Assembly: GCF_001483135.1 (NCBI RefSeq)
Contig: NZ_LNAL01000008.1
Coordinates: 682,001-746,000, forward strand
Reading direction: 5' to 3'
Source: Solirubrum puertoriconensis
GTDB lineage: Bacteria; Bacteroidota; Bacteroidia; Cytophagales; Hymenobacteraceae
DNA: 64,000 nt
Both the position numbers and the translations under genes were made by a program. Below the pieces are notes generated by a model. It was not told where the DNA came from and did no database searches. It was given only the letters and a program-made list of their open reading frames with translations. Below, piece after piece: positions 42,645 to 52,409 of this stretch; position 1 is the first letter of the stretch; every line of letters begins with the position of its first letter.

Positions 42645-44516
42645 TTAAAACTCGAGCAGGCGCTGCGCGGCATTCCAGCGCAACGACACCGACGGAATAA
42701 TGGTGTTGCCGAACAGGTTGCTGTTGCGGGCAATCAGCTTGGCATCGAACCACAGATTGTGGCGGGCTTGCCAGGTGGCCGTGAGGTCGGTGTGCAGCAG
42801 ATTGTAGCGCTGCCCATCGGCAGTGCGGTAGCCGTAGTCGATGAGGTTGCCGGCGGCGTCGCGCGGGCGGGTGTTGTACGAGCGCAGCACGTTGGAGCCG
42901 AGGTTGGTATCCTCGCCGCGGTCGTTGAAATCGATGCCCTGCTGCACGTAAAAGGCTTTGCCCACCAGCGTAAGGCGGGGCAGTGGCTGGTACGTGAGCA
43001 CGCCTAGCACCTCGCGCAGGTTGGCGCCCATGGGGTGCGCCAGCGGCTGGCCGTAGTGCTCATAAGCGCGAAACAAGTCGGTGTGCTGGTAGGTGTACGG
43101 CCGCACGTAGTTGAACTCGACCTGCATATCCAGATTGCGCAGGCCCAGCACATCGATGTACTTACCGCCCAACTGAAACGCTTGCTTGTTGCCCCACCAG
43201 CCATTGCCGGCGCGTACTTGGCTCACAATAAGCTCATCGAGCACTACCTGGCCGTAGAGCTGCCCGCGCTTGCGGATGTTCCACTTGAAATCGGCGCCTA
43301 AGATGGCGTTGTCGTTCGAGCCGACATGCTGCTCGATGCTGCGGTAGAAGATGAGGGGGTTGAGGTACTGGAGCTCAAAGCGGCCCTTGCCGCGCCCAAA
43401 CATCACTGACTCGAATACGCCCACGTTCAGCGACGGCGTAATGTCGAGGCTGAGGTGGTGAAACGCCATGTACTTCTTCTGGAAGATGGTGTCGCGGTCG
43501 GGCGTCCGCTCCGCTGTCAGCTCGGCGAAGATGTTCTGGTAGTTGAACTTCCAAACGCGCGTGTTTAGCTTCAGGAAGAAGTACGGTGCCGAAAAGTCGC
43601 TCAGGATTAGCGAGCGGTAGCCGTTGCCCACAAAGTTGCGGTCGTGGCCGAGCTGCACGTTGATGTGCTTGGTAGCGGCGTAGGTAACGTAGCCGCGCGC
43701 CGTCAGGAAGTCGTATTGGCCGCGCTTGTCCTTGAACAGTTTCCAGTACCCCTCGTTTGGTACGGCGTTGTCGCGCTCCACACGCTGCTGCACGTACAGC
43801 GGCACCGCGGTTTGGTTATCAACGAAGTAAGTGAAAAAACCCAGGCGCTTATCGATGGTGCCCTCAAGAACGGCGCCGCGGGTATTCACGAAGCGCAGGC
43901 CGTCGGAGTCGGTATCGGTGCCCACCTGAAAGTGCAGCACCGGGTTTACGCGCAAGGTGAAATCGGGCGTCTCAACCTGGTACAAGTTGGCTTGCTCGTC
44001 GCGCAGGTAGCGGCCAAACGACTTGAAGATGGAGCCCCCAGAGGCCTCGCCCGAAACCACACCTAGGGTGTTGTCGCGCAGCAGGTAGCGAGTGTTAAAC
44101 TCGTCGGCTCTCGAAAACTGCCTATTGGCTTGCTGGCCCTGCTGCATGCGCAGTCCGAGGCGTGCCACCGCAGCGCGGTTGTAAGGGCGGTTGGTGGTGT
44201 GAATATCGCCTACCGAATCGGGTCCGTACTTAATGGCGTAGCGGTCGATGAGGCGGTACACGTCGTGGTCGAGCGGTACGTACACGGGCGCCTGCAGCAG
44301 CGGCTTGGCATCAGTAGCCTCGATGCGCTCGGGCGTGGGCTGCTGCGTTGGAGTTGGCGTTGCCGTTACGGGAGCTGGCGCTGGCTCCGGTGCCGAGGCG
44401 GGTGGCACCTGTACGGTATCAACGGGTTGGGGCTGAACGGGCGTCGGAACCTGCTGCGCAAAACCTGTGGCAGCCGGAGCCAGGCCCAGTAAAATCCAGA
44501 GAAGGCGGTTGTTCAT
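42645..44516 (-). CDS. Wzi-like outer-membrane beta-barrel protein (capsule/gliding type)
   Basis: A 623-residue exported protein: signal peptide (LLWILLGLAPAATGFAQ), a Pro-rich segment (about 22-65), then a large beta-barrel. GHDRNFVGNGYRSLILSDFSAPYFFLKLNTRVW is the typical block of the capsule-assembly Wzi family, which in Flavobacterium includes the gliding protein RemB. Wzi anchors capsular polysaccharide at the outer surface. No capsule genes flank it, so the substrate is unknown. Confidence 0.72.
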   Translation of the reverse strand: MNNRLLWILLGLAPAATGFAQQVPTPVQPQPVDTVQVPPASAPEPAPAPVTATPTPTQQPTPERIEATDAKPLLQAPVYVPLDHDVYRLIDRYAIKYGPDSVGDIHTTNRPYNRAAVARLGLRMQQGQQANRQFSRADEFNTRYLLRDNTLGVVSGEASGGSIFKSFGRYLRDEQANLYQVETPDFTLRVNPVLHFQVGTDTDSDGLRFVNTRGAVLEGTIDKRLGFFTYFVDNQTAVPLYVQQRVERDNAVPNEGYWKLFKDKRGQYDFLTARGYVTYAATKHINVQLGHDRNFVGNGYRSLILSDFSAPYFFLKLNTRVWKFNYQNIFAELTAERTPDRDTIFQKKYMAFHHLSLDITPSLNVGVFESVMFGRGKGRFELQYLNPLIFYRSIEQHVGSNDNAILGADFKWNIRKRGQLYGQVVLDELIVSQVRAGNGWWGNKQAFQLGGKYIDVLGLRNLDMQVEFNYVRPYTYQHTDLFRAYEHYGQPLAHPMGANLREVLGVLTYQPLPRLTLVGKAFYVQQGIDFNDRGEDTNLGSNVLRSYNTRPRDAAGNLIDYGYRTADGQRYNLLHTDLTATWQARHNLWFDAKLIARNSNLFGNTIIPSVSLRWNAAQRLLEF

Positions 44517-44651
44517 AGGAGAAAGTAAGCGGGCTGCATACGCAAACCGCTTTGGCGAAGCTACAACTCGGCCGCCGAAAACCGCCCGGCTTCACCTAGG
44601 GCGCCGGGCCATCCGTAGATTTGTTGCCTTCGCACCACGTATACTGCGCCT

Positions 44652-45416
44652 ATGACGACTGCCTTACCCGCCATTGTGTTGCTGCACGGCTTTGGCGAAA
44701 GCCGCGAAATCTGGACTGAGTTCACCCGCGAGTTTCCCGACGACGAGTACCGCCTGCTCACGCCCAATCTGCTGGGCTTCGGTACCAACATCCACGACAT
44801 TCGCGACTACAGCATGGAGGCCCAGGCCCGCTACCTGGCCGATTACCTACGCCAGCGCGGCTGCGAACGGGTGCTGCTGGTGGGCCACAGCATGGGCGGC
44901 TACGCGGCCCTGGCCTTTGCCGAGCGCTACCCCAACATGGTGGCCGGCCTGAGCTTGTTCCACTCCACGGCCTTGCCCGACACCGACGAGAAGAAAGCCA
45001 ACCGCGACAAAAACATCGACTTTGTGCAGCGCCACGGCGTCGATAAGTTCATGGAGTCGTTTATCCGGCCGCTGTTTGCGCCGGCCAACCGCGAGCGGCT
45101 GGTGCAGGAGCGCGAGTTTCTGGAGGAAATTGGCAAAGCCACGCCCAAGGAAACCGTAATCGGTGCCCTGCGCGCCATGAAAGACCGCCCCGACCGCACC
45201 CACGTGCTGCGCGAAGCCCGCTACCCGGTGCAGTTTATTGTGGGCAAAGAAGACGTGGCCGTAACGGTAGAAAGCGTGTTGCCTCAGCTAGCCATGCCCG
45301 CCGAAAGCCACGTGCTGCTGCTCTCCGACGTTGGACACCTAGGGTACTTCGAGCGCCCCGACGAAACCCGCCGCGCCGTGCTGGATTTTGCTGGCCGGGT
45401 ATACGGCAAAGACTAG
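44652..45416 (+). CDS. Alpha/beta hydrolase
   Basis: A 254-residue hydrolase with oxyanion segment LLHGFGESREIW, nucleophile elbow VGHSMGG (S80), an acid near residue 200 (VGKEDVA) and the catalytic His at about 229 (DVGHLGYFE). The cap region is small. There is no signal peptide, so it is cytoplasmic. It could be an esterase, lipase or C-C hydrolase; the substrate cannot be read. The next gene begins 6 bp after its stop. Confidence 0.85.
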   Translation: MTTALPAIVLLHGFGESREIWTEFTREFPDDEYRLLTPNLLGFGTNIHDIRDYSMEAQARYLADYLRQRGCERVLLVGHSMGGYAALAFAERYPNMVAGLSLFHSTALPDTDEKKANRDKNIDFVQRHGVDKFMESFIRPLFAPANRERLVQEREFLEEIGKATPKETVIGALRAMKDRPDRTHVLREARYPVQFIVGKEDVAVTVESVLPQLAMPAESHVLLLSDVGHLGYFERPDETRRAVLDFAGRVYGKD

Positions 45417-45421
45417 TGCCC

Positions 45422-45715
45422 ATGCTGCTCAACATCCAAACCTGGGAGTTTTGGCGCATGACGTTCGGGCTTTTACTACTGGTTGTGGTAGGGCCGATGC
45501 TGCTGGGTGGATTAGCTTATTGGCTGCTGAAAAAGCGACACCCGCTGTACCGGGCCAACCCTTGGCCCAGCTTGTTGGGTGCGGTAGTGCTCAATGTAAT
45601 TGGGCCGAAGTTTTTGCCGATGGCTACCAGCAGCTTCCTTATGATTTTGGGGATGGTAACGTTGCCGCTTGCAGGAGGGGCCTTGGGTTACTTCTGGGTG
45701 CGGAAACCCCTCTGA
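45422..45715 (+). CDS. Small integral membrane protein
   Basis: A 97-residue protein from the ATG at 45422; an in-frame GTG at 45416 overlapping the previous stop would add two residues. Three hydrophobic spans are visible (FGLLLLVVVGPMLLGGLAYWL, then LLGAVVLNVIGPKFL, then MILGMVTLPLAGGALGYFW). It is probably cotranscribed with the hydrolase. I do not recognise it. Confidence 0.65.
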   Translation: MLLNIQTWEFWRMTFGLLLLVVVGPMLLGGLAYWLLKKRHPLYRANPWPSLLGAVVLNVIGPKFLPMATSSFLMILGMVTLPLAGGALGYFWVRKPL

Positions 45716-45807
45716 CTACGGCAGGTGCCAGGCATTCAGAAACACGTACTCCTGATGCGACACTTGTGCAGCTAGCGTAATCGGTTAGGGCAGTCGTAAT
45801 CCCTGTA

Positions 45808-45857
45808 AAGCACACGGCCCCGGCTTCGGTACGTACCGAAGCCGGGGCCGTGTGCTT
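45808..45857. terminator. Perfect 50-bp palindrome, bidirectional terminator
   Basis: Two 25-bp arms (starting AAGCACACGGCCCC) are exact reverse complements with no spacer, between convergent genes. Same architecture as 2021-2068 but a different sequence. Confidence 0.8.
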
Positions 45858-45874
45858 GCTTTGAGCTGATTGAT

Positions 45875-47047
45875 TCAACGCGTATACGCGCGGGCACCTG
45901 GGGCAGGACGGGTAATCGGGCCCTTAATAGTGAAAGTTACCGGCACCAGGAAGAAGCTCCGCACCGGCTTACCGTTTTCGAGAGCCGGGTAAACCGGCGG
46001 CATTTGCGAAATGGCGCGCACCGCCTCGGAGTCGAGTTCGGGGTCGGCCGAATTTACCACGATGGGATTTTCCACACGGCCCTCTTCGCTTACTTCGAGG
46101 AATACGATAACCTGCCCCTGAGACCCAGCACGCAGGGCGCTAGGTGGATACTTGACATTTTGACTTAGGAACCGCAATACAGCGTCGGGGCCTCCCGGAA
46201 TAGCTGGCGGCTCAGTCGGAAACAGCCGAATTTGATTCAACAGCGTTACCGTTCCTGAAAGGCCATCGAACAGCACTGGCACCACCGCCGAGCCTTTAAC
46301 GGCTTTGCCGTTGCGCTTGGCAGCCTGCCAAGTAAGGCCCGTGTGTAAGGCTGATGTGGCAGCAGCTATAAGTTCTTTGTCGGGGGCTTGTAGTGCCTTG
46401 CTGGCGTTTCGCTGCCTGCCTTTCGTTGAGAATGGTGTGGCATCCAGCACTTGGCCCGTCGAGTCGATCAGCACCTTCACGAACACTAGCGCCGACGTTT
46501 TAGCTTGTCGAGCGGCTTCGGGATAGGGCAGGGTATTTTTGAGATGCGCGGCTAACGCTTCCTGGCCACCCACAGGCTTAGGTGGGTACGCCTCGGTGAC
46601 AGGGCGGGGGCCCGGTAACAACGGCTGCACCGGCGGCAGCGGGAAGTTGATTTGCAGGGTTTGCGCCACGTGCACGGCCCGGCCATTTTGCTTGCCGGGC
46701 TCCCAGGCCGGCATCATCTGCACGAGGCGCAACGCTTCGGCCTCGAATACAGGGTTGCTGCTCTTTACAATTTTGGCGTGCTCTACTGCACCCGTTGGGT
46801 TTACCACAAAGTTCACGAACACTTTGCCATCGAGGCGTTGTGCGGCGGCCTCGGCTGGGTACTGCCGGTTTTTGTTGATGAAGGCGTAGATAGAATCCGA
46901 TCCGCTGCCCCGGAATTTGGGCATTTGCTCCGCGAAAGTGTACACCGCAGCAGGTGCCGGTGCTGCCGAGCTGGGGCTTCCTGATTGACCTAGGGTGGTG
47001 GTGGCCACTAATAACCCAGCACCGCAGAATAGAGAACGTAATAACAT
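45875..47047 (-). CDS. TonB C-terminal-repeat protein, three domains
   Basis: A 390-residue exported protein (signal peptide LLRSLFCGAGLLVATTTLGQ) with three tandem TonB_C domains at about 45-135, 155-255 and 275-375. Each shows a Tyr-Pro-x-x-Ala strand start (YPAEAAAQRLDGKVFVNFVV, YPEAARQAKTSALVFVKV, YPPSALRAGSQGQVIVFLEV) and a closing Pro-Trp-x-Pro-Gly-like turn. It has no membrane anchor or Pro-rich spanner, so it is probably periplasmic. Its neighbour at 47158 has the same design, implying tandem duplication. Confidence 0.82.
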   Translation of the reverse strand: MLLRSLFCGAGLLVATTTLGQSGSPSSAAPAPAAVYTFAEQMPKFRGSGSDSIYAFINKNRQYPAEAAAQRLDGKVFVNFVVNPTGAVEHAKIVKSSNPVFEAEALRLVQMMPAWEPGKQNGRAVHVAQTLQINFPLPPVQPLLPGPRPVTEAYPPKPVGGQEALAAHLKNTLPYPEAARQAKTSALVFVKVLIDSTGQVLDATPFSTKGRQRNASKALQAPDKELIAAATSALHTGLTWQAAKRNGKAVKGSAVVPVLFDGLSGTVTLLNQIRLFPTEPPAIPGGPDAVLRFLSQNVKYPPSALRAGSQGQVIVFLEVSEEGRVENPIVVNSADPELDSEAVRAISQMPPVYPALENGKPVRSFFLVPVTFTIKGPITRPAPGARAYTR

Positions 47048-47052
47048 GCCAC

Positions 47053-47093
47053 AAAAAAAGCCTGGTTACGCTGCTGTTGAGCTTAACCAGGCT
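47053..47093 (-). terminator. Rho-independent terminator after TonB_C-repeat gene
   Basis: AGCCTGGTTA (47059-47068) pairs with TAACCAGGCT (47084-47093), with a run of seven T on the minus strand. It ends the 47158-48375 gene and separates it from its paralogue. Confidence 0.85.
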
Positions 47094-47157
47094 GTAATTT
47101 TTTCGGCAAGATTTACTTGATCAGACCTTAGCACGTGACTGGGTCCTATGTGTTGGA

Positions 47158-48375
47158 TTATTTCTGCGTCAGCGAAAACGTTACCGGAAGTATTACCTCA
47201 ACCCGGGTCGGACGACCCCGATAGCGGGCTGGTTTCCATGCGGGCATCGACTTTAATAGTCGGATGGCTTCATCGTTGAGTAGCGAATCGGGGCTCCGGA
47301 GCACTACTGGTTGCTGTACCTGGCCAGTAGAGTCAAGCTCAAACCTTACAAATACTTCTCCTTCCAGATTTCGCTGCTTTGCTTCAGCCGGATACTGCAA
47401 TTCTCGAGCAAAGAAGCGTTGAATGCTTACGATGCCGCCTGGGTTGCCAGGATAAATCGGGCCACCGTCGTAAGGGTACTTGTTTGTAAGCCCAGTTGCA
47501 ATGGCAGGAGTTGTAGGCGTTGGGGCGGCAACTGTCGGTGGTGTATTGCCGGGTTCCGTGCCAGGCAGACGGAACCTCACGGGTAACGTGTAATATACAT
47601 TTACTGCTTGCCCATTTTGCTTGCCTGGAATCCAGGGGATTGACATGGCTTGCACCACGCGCATCGCTTCGGCATCGAGTTGTGGATGGACTGTCTTGAT
47701 GACCTTAAACTGCCTGAGTTGGCCGGTAGTGCCCACGATAAACTGCACCAGTACCTGCCCTTGTACCTTATTGCGCAGCGCCTCGGGCGGGTATTTAAGA
47801 TTGGCTTTGAGGTACTGCTGGTACCGCTCCATGCCTCCTTCGAGCTGCGGTATCTGTTCCACAAAGGTGTACACTCCGGCGTTGGGGTCGAAAGGAGCGG
47901 CTCGTTGCGCCGGAGCAGCGGAGACTTCTTTGCTTCCCGGTGAGGCCGGCGCGGGCAACTGAAATGTTATTGGAAGCGTGTAGCTCACTCTCACCGGCTT
48001 GCCCAGATTCCTGCCCGGTTCCCAGGGCGGCATGGCAGCGATAACGCGCATAGCCTCGTTGTCGAGCACTGGATGCACGCTCTTTGTAATCTTTATTGAT
48101 TCCAGAGCCCCGGTGAGGCTCACCACGAAATTGACCTCTACTCGCCCTTCGAGACGCTGGCGGATAGCTTGGGAAGGATAGCGCACGGTTTTCGCCAAGT
48201 ATGCGCCAATTGAATCACCTGTAGCTGACCCTCTGAAGGTGGGCATCTTCTCCACGAAGGTATACACCTGGTCTCCTTTGGTAGCAGCGCGAGCAGAAGC
48301 TGGAGTTTGCTGAGCACTGGCCAATAGCGGAAGCGCACCTAGGAGCGACGCGAATGCAACACGATGGAGTAGCAT
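47158..48375 (-). CDS. TonB C-terminal-repeat protein, three domains (paralogue)
   Basis: A 405-residue exported protein (signal peptide VAFASLLGALPLLASAQ) with three TonB_C domains at about 40-140, 165-270 and 305-400: VRYPSQAIRQRLEGRVEVNFVV, LKYPPEALRNKVQGQVLVQFIV and LQYPAEAKQRNLEGEVFVRFEL. Each repeat opens with a Tyr-Thr-Phe-Val-Glu-type strand. It is a clear paralogue of the 45875 gene, with its own terminator and so probably its own promoter. A periplasmic location is inferred. Confidence 0.82.
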   Translation of the reverse strand: MLLHRVAFASLLGALPLLASAQQTPASARAATKGDQVYTFVEKMPTFRGSATGDSIGAYLAKTVRYPSQAIRQRLEGRVEVNFVVSLTGALESIKITKSVHPVLDNEAMRVIAAMPPWEPGRNLGKPVRVSYTLPITFQLPAPASPGSKEVSAAPAQRAAPFDPNAGVYTFVEQIPQLEGGMERYQQYLKANLKYPPEALRNKVQGQVLVQFIVGTTGQLRQFKVIKTVHPQLDAEAMRVVQAMSIPWIPGKQNGQAVNVYYTLPVRFRLPGTEPGNTPPTVAAPTPTTPAIATGLTNKYPYDGGPIYPGNPGGIVSIQRFFARELQYPAEAKQRNLEGEVFVRFELDSTGQVQQPVVLRSPDSLLNDEAIRLLKSMPAWKPARYRGRPTRVEVILPVTFSLTQK

Positions 48376-48418
48376 TTGAGCAGATAAAAGCTGGACGGAT
48401 TGACGACAATATAAAAAG

Positions 48419-48456
48419 ACAATCGGCCTTCCTCCCGAAGGAGAAAGGCCGATTGT
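48419..48456 (-). terminator. Terminator after asd
   Basis: ACAATCGGCCTT (48419-48430) and AAGGCCGATTGT (48445-48456) form a perfect stem 15 bp past the asd stop. Confidence 0.75.
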
Positions 48457-48470
48457 AAATCACACGAAGG

Positions 48471-49469
48471 CTATGCTGTAATCAGCCCTTGCCGGAGCAT
48501 GTACTCGGCAATTTGCACGGCGTTGGTAGCGGCGCCTTTGCGCAGGTTATCGGCCACTACCCACATGTTCAGCGTGTTCGGCTGCGATTCGTCGCGGCGT
48601 AGGCGGCCTACCAACACGGCGTCTTTGCCGTGGGCATCTTTGGGCATTGGGTAGCGGTTGTTGGCCGGGTCGTCAACCACCTCTACGCCTTCGGTAGCTT
48701 CAAGCAGGCGGCGTACTTCGCCTAGGTCGAAGTCACGTCCAAACTCCACGTTCACCGACTCGGAGTGGCCGCCGATTACCGGGATGCGCACCGTGGTAGC
48801 AGTTACCCGAATGGTGTCGTCGCCCATAATCTTCTTGGTCTCCTTCACCATTTTCATCTCCTCCTTGGTGTAGCCGTTGTCCTCGAACACGTCGATGTGC
48901 GGCAGCACGTTCAGGTCGATGGGGTGGGGGTAAGCCTTGGAGGTTACCTCGCCGCCGGCGCGCTCCTGCATCAGCTGGTCAACGGCTTTTTTGCCGGTGC
49001 CGGTTACGCTTTGGTAGGTGCTCACCACCACGCGCTCCACTTTGTAGGCCTCGTGCAGCTTGCTCAGGGCCAGTACCATTTGGATGGTGGAGCAGTTGGG
49101 ATTGGCAATAATCTTGTCCTCCGGGGTGAGCACGTGGGCGTTTACCTCGGGCACCACCAGTTTCTTGGTGGGGTCCATGCGCCAGGCCGAGGAGTTGTCG
49201 ATTACCACAGTGCCTACTTCGGCAAAGCGCGGCGCCAACTCTTTCGACACCGATCCACCAGCCGAGAAAATGGCTACGGCCGGGCGGGCCGCAATGGCGT
49301 CCTCCATGCTTACCACCGTAAACGGCTGGCCTTTGAAGTGGATGGTTTGGCCCACCGATTTCTCGGAAGCTACGGGCAGCAACTCGGTTATCGGAAAATT
49401 GCGCTCTTCGAGCACTTTAAGCATTTCGCCACCCACTAGGCCGGTGGCGCCTACTACGGCTACTTTCAT
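48471..49469 (-). CDS. asd: Aspartate-semialdehyde dehydrogenase
   Basis: A 332-residue NADP enzyme that reduces aspartyl phosphate to aspartate semialdehyde, the branch point to Lys, diaminopimelate, Thr and Met. Nucleotide loop VVGATGLVGGEML is at the N-terminus, the catalytic Cys is C126 (ANPNCSTIQM), SAGGSVSKE binds phosphate, and RIPVIGGHSESVNVEF carries the catalytic His. Length is normal. It stands alone with a strong terminator. Confidence 0.95.
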   Translation of the reverse strand: MKVAVVGATGLVGGEMLKVLEERNFPITELLPVASEKSVGQTIHFKGQPFTVVSMEDAIAARPAVAIFSAGGSVSKELAPRFAEVGTVVIDNSSAWRMDPTKKLVVPEVNAHVLTPEDKIIANPNCSTIQMVLALSKLHEAYKVERVVVSTYQSVTGTGKKAVDQLMQERAGGEVTSKAYPHPIDLNVLPHIDVFEDNGYTKEEMKMVKETKKIMGDDTIRVTATTVRIPVIGGHSESVNVEFGRDFDLGEVRRLLEATEGVEVVDDPANNRYPMPKDAHGKDAVLVGRLRRDESQPNTLNMWVVADNLRKGAATNAVQIAEYMLRQGLITA

Positions 49470-49562
49470 ATTCAGTATCAGCGGAAAGCTGCTTTGGGCA
49501 AAGCAGAACGCAAAAGTCGTTAAAAGCGAAGTATTTTTGGAGAATATCTATTGCTATCCTCT

Positions 49563-52172
49563 ATGCTGCTACGCCTACTTTACTTGTTAGGGCTGGTGCT
49601 ACTGACGTTGCCTGCTACTGCACAATTAGCCGAAAACTTTGCCGACGGCGACTTCAGCCAAAATCCTGCCTGGGTAGGCGATGCAGCCGCTTTTCAGGTA
49701 AACGCTCAGCAGCAGCTGCAAAGCAACGGGCCGGCCATAACCGGCTCGCAAATTCAGCTGGCCACCCCGCAACAAGCGGCAACCGGCACCACCTGGGAAT
49801 TTTGGGCCAATCTGCGGCTGGCTACTTCGAGCGGCAACCTGGCTGATGTGTGGCTGATGTCGGAACAAGCTGACCTAAAAGCCACCGCCAACCGTGGCTA
49901 CTTTGTGCGCCTGGGTGGTACGCCCGACGAGGTAGCCCTGTTCCGGAAGGACGCCGGCGCCAGCCCGGTGTACGTCATCAACGGGCAGGATGGCACCATT
50001 GGTTCAACCACCAACAACCTGGTGCGCGTGCGGGTAACGCGCAGCCCCGCCAACGTTTGGACACTGGAGCGCGACCTCACGGGCGGCCGCACCTTTGCCA
50101 GCGAGGGCACCGCCACCGATGCCACCTACCAGCGCAGCCAGTACCTAGGCGTGCTGCTCACGTACTCGGCCGCCAACAACCGCAACTTCTATTTCGACGA
50201 TTTTCGGGTTACCGATGCCACGCCGCCGCAGTTGGTAAGCGCCACAGCCGTGTCGGCTACGCAGGTTGATGCGCAGTTCAACGAGCCGGTTGCGGCGTCG
50301 GTAGCGGCCAATTCGTTTCGCCTAGGTAATGGAGTGGTGGCCACCGCCGCGCAGCCCGATGCGGCCGACGCCAGCCTGGTGCACCTCACCTTCGTCAGCA
50401 GTTTGCCCCTAGGTCAGAGTACCTTGGAGGTGCGCAACGTGGCCGACCAATTTGGCAACACGGCCGTTGGGCCGCTTACGGCTACGTTTCGGTTCAGTGG
50501 AGCGTTGGTAACACCGGGCGTCAATCAGCTGCTCATCACTGAAATCATGGCTGATGAAACCCCGCAGGTGGGCTTGCCGGCGTCGGAGTACCTCGAAATT
50601 CATAATCCGTCGGCCACCAACCAGCTCGACCTAGGCGGCGTACGCCTGCTGAAGCCCGGTAGCAGCTCGGCGGCGGTGTTCCCGGCGGGTGCTGTGTTGT
50701 TGCCGGGCGAGTACGCGGTGGTGTGCGCCAACACGCGTACGGCGCAGTTCACCGGCTACGGCAAAGTTTTCGGGCTCACTAACTTTCCAAGCCTTACCAA
50801 CACCGGCGACCAGCTGCTGCTGCGCGGCCGCGATGGGCGCACGCTCTTCGAGGTGCGCTACGCCGATACCTGGTACCGCGACAACCGCAAGAAGGAAGGA
50901 GGCTGGGCCTTGGAGCTGATTGACCTAGGCAACCCTTGCGGCGGCGCCGAAAATTGGCAAGCCAGCCTCGATGCCAGCGGCGGCACGCCCGGCCGTGCCA
51001 ACTCGGTGCAGGCCGCCAACCCCGACCGCACCCCGCCACAGCTGCTGGCCGCGGTGGCCCTTACGGCTACGCGCCTGCGCCTCACCTTCGCCGAAAAACT
51101 CGACAGCACTCTGGCCAGCAACCCTGCCCTGTACCGTCTGCAGCCCAGTGGTGCGGTACAAAGCGCTGCCGCCGTGCCGTTCGACTTCCGTACCGTGGAG
51201 CTTACCCTAAGTGCCCCGCTCACGCCCAACCAGCCCTACACCGTGCAGGTGCAGCGCGCTACCGATTGCGTAGGCAACGCCGCGGGGCCGGTTACCTCGG
51301 CCACCATTGCGCTGCCCGTGCCTGCGGCGGTAGGCGATGTGGTCATCAACGAGCTGCTGTTCAATCCGCGTTCGGGCGGCTACGATTTCGTGGAGCTGCT
51401 TAACCGCTCGGCCAATTACCTCAGTCTGCAGGGCTGGCGCATTGCCCGCGAGCTGCCCGATGGCTCGCTCGATGCCCACAACATCAGCTCCGAGCCGCTG
51501 GTGCTGGCGCCCGGCCAGTTGGTGGTGCTCAGCGAGCGGCCCGAAATTGTGCAGGCACAATATCCCAACAGCCACGAGGCCACGGCCTTTCTCCCGCCCG
51601 TAAGCTTGCCCTCCTTGCCCGACGATGCGGGCGTGGTAGCCGTGCTCGACGCGCAAAACCGCACGATTGACAGGTTGGCCTATACCGAAGCCATGCACCT
51701 GCCGCTGCTCGATACCCGCGACGGGGTTTCGTTGGAGCGCATTCGGGCCAGTGGGCCCAGCACCGCTGCCAACTTTCATTCGGCGGCCAGCAGCACGGGT
51801 TATGCCACGCCCGGGCGCCGCAACTCGCAGTACCAAGCCGAGCCCGGCGGCGACAAACAGTTTACGCTCGAGCCCGAAGTATTCACGCCCGACGACGACG
51901 GACAGCAGGATTTTACTACCCTCAGTTACCGCCTCGATGCCCCCGGCTACGTGGCCAGCGTAACCGTGTACGATGCCCTAGGTCGGCTCACGCGCCGCTT
52001 GGTGCGCAACGAAACGTTGGCAACTACCGGCTTTTTCCGCTGGGATGGCCTGACCGATGCCAACCGCAAAGCCGCTATGGGTTACTACGTGCTACACATC
52101 GAGCTTTTTCAGCCCAACAGCGGCACGCGGCGCGAGTACAAAAAAACGGTAGTGTTGGGTGCGCGGCTGTAG
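49563..52172 (+). CDS. Lamin-tail-domain surface/secreted protein
   Basis: An 869-residue exported protein from the ATG at 49563, preferred over the TTG at 49551; signal peptide LLYLLGLVLLTLPATAQ. Domains in order: a lectin/LamG-like N-terminus with FYFDDFRV; SbsA-type Ig-like module; lamin-tail domain (LLITEIMADETPQVGLPASEYLEIHN); second Ig-like module; second lamin-tail domain (DVVINELLFNPRSGGYDFVELLN); and a C-terminal FlgD-like/T9SS-associated domain (FTPDDDGQQDFTTLSYRL, then TVYDALGRLTRRL). It is probably carried across the outer membrane by type IX secretion. Binding partner unknown. Confidence 0.82.
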   Translation: MLLRLLYLLGLVLLTLPATAQLAENFADGDFSQNPAWVGDAAAFQVNAQQQLQSNGPAITGSQIQLATPQQAATGTTWEFWANLRLATSSGNLADVWLMSEQADLKATANRGYFVRLGGTPDEVALFRKDAGASPVYVINGQDGTIGSTTNNLVRVRVTRSPANVWTLERDLTGGRTFASEGTATDATYQRSQYLGVLLTYSAANNRNFYFDDFRVTDATPPQLVSATAVSATQVDAQFNEPVAASVAANSFRLGNGVVATAAQPDAADASLVHLTFVSSLPLGQSTLEVRNVADQFGNTAVGPLTATFRFSGALVTPGVNQLLITEIMADETPQVGLPASEYLEIHNPSATNQLDLGGVRLLKPGSSSAAVFPAGAVLLPGEYAVVCANTRTAQFTGYGKVFGLTNFPSLTNTGDQLLLRGRDGRTLFEVRYADTWYRDNRKKEGGWALELIDLGNPCGGAENWQASLDASGGTPGRANSVQAANPDRTPPQLLAAVALTATRLRLTFAEKLDSTLASNPALYRLQPSGAVQSAAAVPFDFRTVELTLSAPLTPNQPYTVQVQRATDCVGNAAGPVTSATIALPVPAAVGDVVINELLFNPRSGGYDFVELLNRSANYLSLQGWRIARELPDGSLDAHNISSEPLVLAPGQLVVLSERPEIVQAQYPNSHEATAFLPPVSLPSLPDDAGVVAVLDAQNRTIDRLAYTEAMHLPLLDTRDGVSLERIRASGPSTAANFHSAASSTGYATPGRRNSQYQAEPGGDKQFTLEPEVFTPDDDGQQDFTTLSYRLDAPGYVASVTVYDALGRLTRRLVRNETLATTGFFRWDGLTDANRKAAMGYYVLHIELFQPNSGTRREYKKTVVLGARL

Positions 52173-52409
52173 CTGTGGCGGCGTTCAGCTTTAGGTATAA
52201 TCTTATTTTACCATGCAAATCCTATTGCCGCTTAAGGCAGGCAAATGTGTGCTTGTGTTTATTAATCAGTGCTTTATCTGTTGAGTTTAGATATGAAATA
52301 ACCCCCTGGGATAAATACGGAAAAAGCAAGCTGGGCAATATCCATCTGGTTATGAGGGCGTAATAATGGACAGACTTCAATGTCCAACCCTTAACGTATC
52401 TGATTAGCC

